Part shown: positions 6,373-10,720 of the stretch, in pieces | How positions within the stretch are numbered: position 1 is the stretch's first letter | How the letters are laid out: every line of letters starts with the position of its first letter | Origin: Candidatus Bathyarchaeota archaeon ex4484_135 | Lineage (GTDB): Archaea; Thermoproteota; Bathyarchaeia; EX4484-135 | NCBI GenBank assembly: GCA_002255025.1 | Contig: NJEJ01000073.1 | Span: 1 to 10,720, forward strand | Reading direction: 5' to 3' | Length of the DNA: 10,720 nt | Program-made: the position numbers and the translations under genes | Notes under the pieces: model-generated | The model's input: only the letters and a program-made list of their open reading frames with translations | Told to the model about the DNA's origin: nothing | Databases searched by the model: none

Positions 6373-6682
6373 GTTCTTCCACTCTTCCCCTCCTGAAGGC
6401 CTCCAGAGCCCTTGTGAAGAGCTCCCTGAACTCCTTGTTGGTCTTCCTGGCTCTTTCAACGGCCTCTAGGAGGGCCTCCTCCGGCTTCTTACGGCCCTTC
6501 GTCTTCACGTACAGAATGGACCTGATGGGCCTCTCGAGCGGGTGGACGACATCATAGCCCCCTATCTCGACCTCTGGGTCCCTCACGAGTTCCTTCTGCA
6601 GCAGGTTCAGTAGCGTGTGGCTCTCCCCGATTACCTCGAGCCTGAGTTCCCTGTCCGTTTTCTTCAGTACCTTCAGCTCCAA
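6356..6682 (-). CDS. rpoL: RNA polymerase subunit L (Rpb11 homologue)
   Basis: The 108-residue protein is the small assembly subunit that pairs with RpoD (Rpb3 type) to form the alpha-like platform of archaeal RNA polymerase. The family pattern is clear: a first strand with ELRLEVIGE, then SHTLLNLLQKELV (21-33), GGYDVVHPLERPIRSILYVKT (41-61), and a long C-terminal helix, here charged and running about 40 residues (LLEAVERARKTNKEFRE). This is somewhat longer than the common 90-100 aa because of the acidic/basic tail. The start is TTG 6682 behind GAGGGGTGG, which overlaps the stop codon of csl4; the gap between the genes is 11 bp. Its end overlaps the RNase III-like gene, so all three genes are probably on one transcript. 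Confidence 0.93.
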   Translation of the reverse strand: MELKVLKKTDRELRLEVIGESHTLLNLLQKELVRDPEVEIGGYDVVHPLERPIRSILYVKTKGRKKPEEALLEAVERARKTNKEFRELFTRALEAFRRGRVEEHEEAS

Positions 6683-6693
6683 CTTACCACCCC

Positions 6694-7278
6694 TCAGAGC
6701 ACCACGGCCCCGTAATCTGATGCAAGCTTCCTACGCTCGATCGAGCCGCAGTTCTCACATATAAGCTTCTTGTCCTCCCTGGCCTTCAGCATGGAACCGC
6801 AGTTAGTACAGAAGGCGTATATGACGCCCAGTTTCTTCCCGGCCAGGCTCAGGTGCCTTATGCGGTTCTTCACGCTTATGACCTTGGCCCTCAAGATGTC
6901 GCCCGGCCTGCAGACGTTGAACATGTTCTTCACCCTGAGGCCCACGTTGGATATGTGCAGCAGTCCCGTGAAGAAGTTCGCGAGGTGCCTGTGCCCTACC
7001 ATCCATATCCTGACGAGCGAGTAAGTCTGGTGCGTATTGGACACCTCGCCTACCACTATGCTGCCGGGCTTGGGGATGGAATTCGCCCCCTTTGGTTCCA
7101 CGGGCCTGAAGACCGTGACCTTCCTATCGTTTAGGTTGAGGAGGAGGAAGCCAGCTCTCGAGGCTCTTATCTCGCCGCTGTCCACATAGGTCCCCTGGCC
7201 GGGCAAGAATTCCTCAATCACGCCCAGCTTATCGCCCGGTGCCACGAACATGCCTTGTCTGTCCAATGCTGATGGCAT
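6694..7278 (-). CDS. csl4: Exosome RNA-binding subunit Csl4
   Basis: This is a cap subunit of the archaeal exosome; with Rrp4 it guides RNA into the Rrp41/Rrp42 ring and it recruits DnaG. Domains in order are: an N-terminal strand-rich domain with FVAPGDKLGVIEEFLPGQGT, a central S1 RNA-binding domain (about 68-150; GSIVVGEVSNTHQTYSLVRI through GDILRAKVISV), and a C-terminal zinc ribbon with Cys157, Cys160, Cys174 and Cys177. Length is 194 aa, usual for the family. The start is set at ATG 7278 because GAGGGAAGG precedes it and a TATA box at 7317-7324 would place the transcript start near 7295. The upstream ATG at 7299 would then lie at or before the mRNA start. The downstream ATG 7251 (MFVAPGD) is a poorer alternative. 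First gene of the operon csl4-rpoL-RNase III-like. Confidence 0.94.
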   Translation of the reverse strand: MPSALDRQGMFVAPGDKLGVIEEFLPGQGTYVDSGEIRASRAGFLLLNLNDRKVTVFRPVEPKGANSIPKPGSIVVGEVSNTHQTYSLVRIWMVGHRHLANFFTGLLHISNVGLRVKNMFNVCRPGDILRAKVISVKNRIRHLSLAGKKLGVIYAFCTNCGSMLKAREDKKLICENCGSIERRKLASDYGAVVL

Positions 7279-7316
7279 AGCCTTCCCTCTCGCCCACATA
7301 GTGGCCTATCAGATGG

Positions 7317-7369
7317 CTATAAAGCTGCCTTTATCTGCCTAACGGCTTACATAAAAGGAGGAGAGAGGC
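7317..7369. promoter_or_regulatory. Divergent promoter region of csl4 (-) and the HPP gene (+)
   Basis: A TATA-like element, CTATAAAGC at 7317-7325, reads GCTTTATAG on the minus strand, so one AT-rich site could serve either direction. With the usual distance of about 25 bases, the plus transcript would start near 7346 and the minus transcript near 7295. A second AT-rich element on the minus strand (CTTTTATG, around 7350-7358) could serve csl4 if its start is ATG 7299. The ribosome-binding site of the plus gene is GGAGG at 7357-7361, 8 bases before TTG 7370. The assignment is by pattern only. Confidence 0.55.
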
Positions 7370-7819
7370 TTGGAATCAGCCATCGAGCATTATTTCGTAC
7401 AGGGCCTCTTGGCCTCTTTCATCATGCTCATAACGCTTTACCTCATCACGCTCGAACACGCCTTTATAATGGTCTCCATGGGGGCTACAGCCTTCATAAT
7501 CTTCGCCATGCCCAACAGCCCGACTGCGAAGCCTAAGAACATTTTGGGCGGCCATATGCTGGGCCTCTTATCTGGTACCTTATTCTCCTTAGTTCCGCGC
7601 CTTCAGACCTATCTGTTGGTGCTCGCTTGTTCCTTGGCCGTGGGGCTCTCCATAATATGCATGACCCTCACGAAGACACACCACCCACCAGCTTCAGGGA
7701 CAGCCTTGGCTGTCGTCCTAACGGGCTTCTCCATCAAGGTCCTATTAGGAGTGATATTGGGCTCGGCTCTCCTCTCCCTGACTCATCATGCCCTCAGGAG
7801 GTACCTGAAAGACCTCTGA
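7370..7819 (+). CDS. HPP-family integral membrane protein
   Basis: This 149-residue hydrophobic protein has about five predicted membrane segments (roughly 9-27, 30-48, 57-75, 79-100, 107-137). The family name motif is seen at 104-109 (HHPPAS) followed by GTALAVVL. The earlier block SMGATAFIIFAMPNSPTAKP (36-55) followed by NILGGHMLG is also typical. HPP proteins are membrane proteins; cyanobacterial and chloroplast members have been described as nitrite transporters, while archaeal substrates are unknown to me. There is no CBS domain and no signal peptide beyond the first helix. The start is TTG 7370, supported by GGAGG 8 bases upstream; the protein begins almost at the first membrane segment. 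It is monocistronic, divergent from csl4, and its last 26 bases overlap the end of the convergent HdrD-like gene. No other nitrogen transport gene is adjacent, although glutamate dehydrogenase lies about 2 kb away. Confidence 0.87.
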   Translation: MESAIEHYFVQGLLASFIMLITLYLITLEHAFIMVSMGATAFIIFAMPNSPTAKPKNILGGHMLGLLSGTLFSLVPRLQTYLLVLACSLAVGLSIICMTLTKTHHPPASGTALAVVLTGFSIKVLLGVILGSALLSLTHHALRRYLKDL

Positions 7820-8939
7820 TGCTGGCTAAGAGCAGCTCGGATATGTCCATGACCTTCAGCTTCTCCTCCAAGCCAGCCGTCTTGACGGCGTCCTCGAGCG
7901 TGACGAGACAGAACGGGCAAGCGACCGCTATGACATTTGCACCGGCCTCGACGGCCTCCCTCACCCTACGCTCCGCCAGCTTCTCGCCCGGGACATCAAT
8001 CCACATGCGTCCACCGCCGCCCTCGCAGCACAGGCTCCTCGTCCTGTTCCTCTCGAACTCCAACAGCTCTACGCCAGGTATGGCCTCTATGACTTGCCTG
8101 GGCTCCTCGAATACGCCGTTCCTCTTCCCTAAGAAGCAGGGGTCGTGATATATGACGTTCAGGCTGAGGGCCTTCTCCGGCTTCAGCTTCCCCTCGTCCA
8201 AGAGGGCCGACAGGAACTGGGAATGATGGAGGATGTTCGGCACCTCACCGCCGTATAGGTTCCTCAGGGCGTTAAAGCCGTGCGGACAAGGCGTTACTAT
8301 CCTCTCGACCCCGTAACGCTCGAACTTCGCTAGGTTGTCGCCCCTCAGCTCCTCGAAAAGGCCTTTCTCCCCCATGCTGTATATCTCGTTGCCACAACAC
8401 GTTTCTTCTGTCCCCAGGACCGCGAAGTCGAGGCCAGCCTCGTGGAGCAGGATAGCCAGGGCCCTAGCTACCTCCTGAGCCCTCATGTCGTAAGCTGGCG
8501 TGCAGCCAACGAAGTAAAGCCACTCGAAACCTTCCGAGACATGCTTCAATTTGAAGCCCAAGCCCTCTGACCACTCGAGCCTTTTAGAGCGACCGCGGCC
8601 CCAGGGGTTGCCGTGTGTGTAAGCACTCTCCAGGGCTTCTATCAGGGTCCTTTCTATACGGCCCTCCTCGACCAACACGCTCCTCAGACCTATGATGGCC
8701 TCGAAGGGCTTCAGCTGCTTCGGGCACCTCAGCTCACAGGTCCCACAGGTCGTGCAGGCCCAGAGGGCCTCAACGGGCTCCAGGGGCAACTCGTAGAACA
8801 GGCCTACCTGCCTGACTATCCTGCGGACGTTCAGGGGTATCTTTATGGAGACTGGGCAGCCCCCCGTGCAGAGGCCACACTGTATGCATTCCCTCAGCTT
8901 CAGGGACTCGGCTAACTCGAGGGCCTGTTGGAGGGCCAT
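7794..8939 (-). CDS. HdrD-like (Fe-S)-binding protein with two CCG domains
   Basis: This 381-residue soluble electron-transfer or oxidoreductase subunit resembles heterodisulfide reductase HdrD and glycolate-oxidase iron-sulfur subunits. Two 4Fe-4S sites lie near the N-terminus: Cys18, 21, 24, 28 and Cys62, 65, 68, 72, the last of each followed by proline. The first CCG domain has Cys146, Cys181-Cys182 and Cys218, but its last position is Gly221 in CPHG, where CxxC is expected. The second CCG domain is complete: Cys268, Cys304-Cys305, Cys341 and Cys344. No membrane helix is present, so it is not an HdrE- or FadF-like fusion. The start ATG 8939 follows GGTGG by 5 bases; an in-frame GTG at 8948 lacks a good site. 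No HdrA/B/C, flavin oxidase or dehydrogenase partner is adjacent. The gene follows the winged-helix gene by about 42 bp and is probably cotranscribed. The true partner and substrate are unknown. Confidence 0.88.
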   Translation of the reverse strand: MALQQALELAESLKLRECIQCGLCTGGCPVSIKIPLNVRRIVRQVGLFYELPLEPVEALWACTTCGTCELRCPKQLKPFEAIIGLRSVLVEEGRIERTLIEALESAYTHGNPWGRGRSKRLEWSEGLGFKLKHVSEGFEWLYFVGCTPAYDMRAQEVARALAILLHEAGLDFAVLGTEETCCGNEIYSMGEKGLFEELRGDNLAKFERYGVERIVTPCPHGFNALRNLYGGEVPNILHHSQFLSALLDEGKLKPEKALSLNVIYHDPCFLGKRNGVFEEPRQVIEAIPGVELLEFERNRTRSLCCEGGGGRMWIDVPGEKLAERRVREAVEAGANVIAVACPFCLVTLEDAVKTAGLEEKLKVMDISELLLASIRGLSGTS

Positions 8940-8981
8940 TTGGGCCACCAGGGGCCCACGGCAAGAAGGACTAGATAAGAC

Positions 8982-9488
8982 TTACCGAGCGGCCCGGGCC
9001 CTTATCCTCGGCAACCTCTCCTCCCTGAACTTGGCTATCCCGAGGGGCGTTACCCTGTACTCCCTAGCACCTGCCTTCTCCACCCATCCTTCACGCCTGA
9101 GTTCGCTGAGCCTCGTGGAAGTTATCTTGGCGTTCTTCTCGAGGAGCCCCCTGAGCTCGGCACTCGAAAGGGTTTCCTTCGGGAAAATACCCAGCCTGTA
9201 GCCCACGTAGGCCCCCACGAGGGAGAGCATTATGATATCCTTATCGGACAGCCTCCTCTTGTCGGCCAGTATGACCAACCGGTCCTCCGAGATGGAGATG
9301 AGACCCTCTAACTCTTCCACTAGCTCCGCTACGTCAAAGGTCAGTGTAGCCTTCTTGACGAGCTTGAAGACAGGTATCAGCTCCCCGAAGAACTTGTTGA
9401 CGGCCCTCCAGACCTCCTTCACGGGCCCTCTGTACGTGAGTTCCTGCGACCCGTATTTTATATGGACGATTATCTCATTCGTGTCCAA
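8982..9488 (-). CDS. Conserved archaeal protein with C-terminal winged helix
   Basis: This 168-residue protein resembles, from memory, an uncharacterised family in Crenarchaeota and relatives. Residues 1-55 are strand-rich and contain GPVKEVWRAVNKFFGELIP (21-39). Residues 58-80 form an acidic segment with ISEDRLVIL. Residues 80-102 (LSDKDIIMLSLVGAYVGYRL) are helical. Residues 105-160 look like a winged helix-turn-helix: LSSAELRGLLEK, then ITSTRLSELRREGWVEK and a wing EYRVTPLGIAKF. This suggests DNA or RNA binding, with the N-terminal part perhaps for dimerisation or ligand contact. The start is TTG 9488, supported by a strong GAGGTG (near 9497-9502) 8 bases upstream. It lies just upstream of the HdrD-like gene in the same direction. 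Its own promoter is unclear: the nearest minus-strand TATA-like sequence (9624-9631) implies a leader of more than 100 bases. Confidence 0.8.
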   Translation of the reverse strand: MDTNEIIVHIKYGSQELTYRGPVKEVWRAVNKFFGELIPVFKLVKKATLTFDVAELVEELEGLISISEDRLVILADKRRLSDKDIIMLSLVGAYVGYRLGIFPKETLSSAELRGLLEKNAKITSTRLSELRREGWVEKAGAREYRVTPLGIAKFREERLPRIRARAAR

Positions 9489-9652
9489 CCAACCACCACC
9501 TCAAGCCTAACGCCTACTACACATGCTCACGCAGGGCCGAGCAGTATCTGACAACCTGGCGGAAGCCATCTCCACCATCCTCACGTGCCTTAAGGGCCTT
9601 GCTCTGCCTAAGATGAGTGGGCCCTTATAATCCTTCCCTAGGCCCTGAGGAG

Positions 9653-9715
9653 CTTATCATAAATCTTATCACGAATTTCTATAATGATGAACTCTTGTTA
9701 TTCAGATAGAACTCT
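9653..9715 (+). repeat. Two pairs of short direct repeats upstream of the gdhA TATA box
   Basis: CTTATCA occurs at 9653-9659 and 9665-9671 with a 12-base period. GAACTCT occurs at 9689-9695 and 9709-9715 with a 20-base period, close to two helical turns, and both copies are preceded by GAT. They lie 14 to 80 bases before the TATA box, in the zone where archaeal activators or repressors bind. The repeats are seen directly; a regulatory role is inferred. Short 7-base repeats can arise by chance in an AT-rich segment. Confidence 0.4.
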
Positions 9716-9724
9716 CAGGCCTAC

Positions 9725-9771
9725 AAGCTTTTATACCGCACACTCCCGCCCTAAGACATGCCGGAGGGAGG
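9725..9771 (+). promoter_or_regulatory. gdhA promoter and ribosome-binding site
   Basis: TTTTATA at 9729-9735 is a clear archaeal TATA box; about 25 bases further the transcript should start near 9757. GGAGGGAGG at 9763-9771 is a strong Shine-Dalgarno, with 8 bases to the GTG start at 9780. The predicted leader is only about 22 bases. An ATG at 9758, practically at the predicted transcript start, opens a nine-codon frame that ends just inside gdhA. Confidence 0.7.
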
Positions 9772-9779
9772 CGGACGAA

Positions 9780-10720
9780 GTGTCTGAGAGAAGGATAAAC
9801 CCGTGGGATGAGCAGCTTAAGATCATAAAGGAAGTCTCGGAAATCATGGGCCTTGAGCCAGCATTCTACGAAGTCGTCAGCAGGCCTAAGGCCATACTGC
9901 ACGTCTCGCTGCCGGTGAGGATGGACGACGGGAGCGTCAGGGTCTTCGAGGCCTTCAGGATCCACCACAACGACGCCAGGGGACCTTGCAAGGGCGGGAT
10001 CAGGTACCACCCGCACGTGGACCTCGACACCGAGAAGGCCCTAGCAGCGTGGATGACCTGGAAGTGTGCCGTCGTCAACCTACCGTATGGGGGGGCGAAG
10101 GGAGGGGTCGCGTGCAACCCCAAGGAACTCTCCAGGGGGGAGTTGGAGAGGATCACCAGGGCCTACGCGGCTGCGATAGCTAGGTTCGTGGGCGTGGACC
10201 TCGATATACCGGCCCCGGACGTCGGGACTGATGCCCAGGTGATGGCCTGGTTCGCCGACGAATATTACAAGATCACGGGCAGGATCATTCCAGGCGTGAT
10301 AACCGCAAAACCGGTATGCATAGGGGGCTCCTTGGGCAGGGCTGGGGCCACGGGCAGGGGAGTCTTCTTCACGGCCGTCGAGGCCTCGAAGAAGTACGGG
10401 CTACAGATAAAGGGGGCTAGGGTTGCGATACAAGGATATGGAAGCGTCGGATACAGTGCGGCCCTGAACTTCTATAAGGCCGGGGCCAAGATCGTGGCCG
10501 TGAGTGACTCGAAGGGCGGGATATACTGTAAGGATGGGCTGAACCCCGAGAAGGTCATGGAGCATAAGAGGAAGACTAAGACGGTCTCCGGGTTCCCGGG
10601 GTGCGAGGAGATAGGGCAGAAGGGGCCCCTCACGGTGGAGTGCGACATACTCGTGCCAGCAGCCCTGGAGAACCAGATAACGGAGGAGAACGCCGGGGAT
10701 GTGAAGGCGAAGCTGATCGT
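9780..10720 (+). CDS. gdhA: Glutamate dehydrogenase, 3' truncated by the window end
   Basis: The enzyme catalyses reversible oxidative deamination of glutamate to 2-oxoglutarate and ammonia with NAD(P). About 313 residues are visible; family members are about 415-425, so roughly the last quarter is outside. Substrate-domain motifs are RGPCKGGIRYH (about 67-77) and NLPYGGAKGG, which contains the catalytic lysine, followed by DIPAPDVGTD. The coenzyme domain starts near residue 205 with GSLGRAGATGRGV and the Rossmann loop GYGSVG, then AVSDSKGGIY. The frame is uninterrupted. The start is GTG 9780, well placed behind GGAGGGAGG; the protein begins MSERRINPWDEQL, typical for archaeal GDH. Coenzyme preference cannot be judged reliably. 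The gene has its own promoter, with candidate regulatory repeats upstream, and stands apart from the divergent winged-helix gene. Confidence 0.96.
   Translation, partial: MSERRINPWDEQLKIIKEVSEIMGLEPAFYEVVSRPKAILHVSLPVRMDDGSVRVFEAFRIHHNDARGPCKGGIRYHPHVDLDTEKALAAWMTWKCAVVNLPYGGAKGGVACNPKELSRGELERITRAYAAAIARFVGVDLDIPAPDVGTDAQVMAWFADEYYKITGRIIPGVITAKPVCIGGSLGRAGATGRGVFFTAVEASKKYGLQIKGARVAIQGYGSVGYSAALNFYKAGAKIVAVSDSKGGIYCKDGLNPEKVMEHKRKTKTVSGFPGCEEIGQKGPLTVECDILVPAALENQITEENAGDVKAKLI

Larger units (their letters stand above)
9489..9779. other. 291-bp intergenic region between the winged-helix gene and gdhA
   Basis: No gene is supported here. The half next to 9489 (to about 9600) is GC-rich and would be the leader of the minus-strand gene. 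An inverted repeat TAAGGGCC (9591-9598) / GGCCCTTA (9620-9627) with a 21-base loop overlaps a TATA-like ATTATAAG on the minus strand (9624-9631). From about 9650 to 9710 the base composition turns AT-rich, unlike the coding surroundings. It contains CTTATCA twice (9653-9659 and 9665-9671) and GAACTCT twice (9689-9695 and 9709-9715), just before the gdhA TATA box. A 35-codon open frame on the minus strand (about 9516-9620) has no usable start codon and is not called. No tRNA or complete C/D box RNA was found. Confidence 0.6.

Noticed and set aside
6373..6459. N-terminal extension of the RNase III-like frame upstream of ATG 6372
   Set aside because: This part is the end of rpoL read in another frame, is low in complexity (Ser/Gly/Pro/Arg), and a ribosome-binding site precedes ATG 6372.
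9516..9620. Minus-strand open frame of about 35 codons with a protein-like composition (LRQSKALKARED...)
   Set aside because: It lies between in-frame stops with no ATG, GTG or TTG in a usable position, and has no ribosome-binding site or family resemblance.
9645..9690. Possible C/D box small RNA: a CTGA at 9645-9648 and an ATGATGA at 9684-9690
   Set aside because: The order and spacing do not give C-D'-C'-D with guides. No second C box or terminal D box and no closing stem are visible.
1..10720. Mobile elements, CRISPR arrays, toxin-antitoxin pairs, tRNA and rRNA
   Set aside because: I looked for transposase motifs, long direct or inverted repeats, spaced identical repeats and tRNA T-arm patterns on both strands and found none. 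The gene content is housekeeping and composition is even apart from the gdhA upstream patch.

Overview
This is a GC-rich, gene-dense stretch of an archaeal chromosome. The archaeal assignment rests on TFB, an Rpb5/RpoH-type subunit, RpoL (Rpb11 type), the exosome subunit Csl4 with its zinc ribbon, an archaeal-type bifunctional GlmU, and TATA-box promoters (for example at 9729-9735). Heavy use of AGG and ATA codons, many GTG and TTG starts, Shine-Dalgarno motifs of the GAGGTG kind and the gene set suggest a thermophilic member of the Thermoproteota/TACK group. I cannot name the lineage from the sequence. The long Rpb5-like subunit points away from the well-studied Crenarchaeota and Euryarchaeota.

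Layout. 1-849 (+) is TFB, cut at its 5' end by the window edge. 887-1423 (-) is an RNA polymerase H subunit carrying an N-terminal domain that ordinary archaeal RpoH lacks. It is convergent with TFB and divergent from glmM, whose start codon is only 20 bp away. 1444-5986 (+) is a tight four-gene run: glmM, glmU, a radical SAM protein with a B12-binding-type N-terminal domain, and a 67-aa conserved archaeal protein. The junctions are a 13-bp gap, a 4-bp overlap and a 14-bp overlap. 7278-5977 (-) is an RNA-metabolism operon: csl4, rpoL and an RNase III-like protein that lacks half of the catalytic acids. 7370-7819 (+) is an HPP-family membrane protein sharing a divergent promoter region with csl4. 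9488-7794 (-) holds a winged-helix protein followed by an HdrD-like iron-sulfur protein. A 291-bp intergenic region with repeats and an AT-rich patch follows, and then glutamate dehydrogenase (9780 to the window end, 3' truncated).

How the genes fit together. glmM and glmU encode the last three steps from glucosamine-6-P to UDP-GlcNAc, for protein N-glycosylation and surface polysaccharides. csl4, rpoL and the RNase III-like gene join RNA synthesis and RNA decay in one transcript. With TFB and the long RpoH, four of the eleven genes belong to transcription or the exosome. Glutamate dehydrogenase links nitrogen and carbon metabolism and has its own promoter with possible regulatory repeats.

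The best candidate for something little described is the H subunit at 887-1423. Its residues 1-102 align collinearly with the jaw domain of eukaryotic Rpb5 and also resemble the C-terminal half of Mrr-type restriction-endonuclease-like domains. No mobile element, CRISPR array, rRNA or tRNA was seen.
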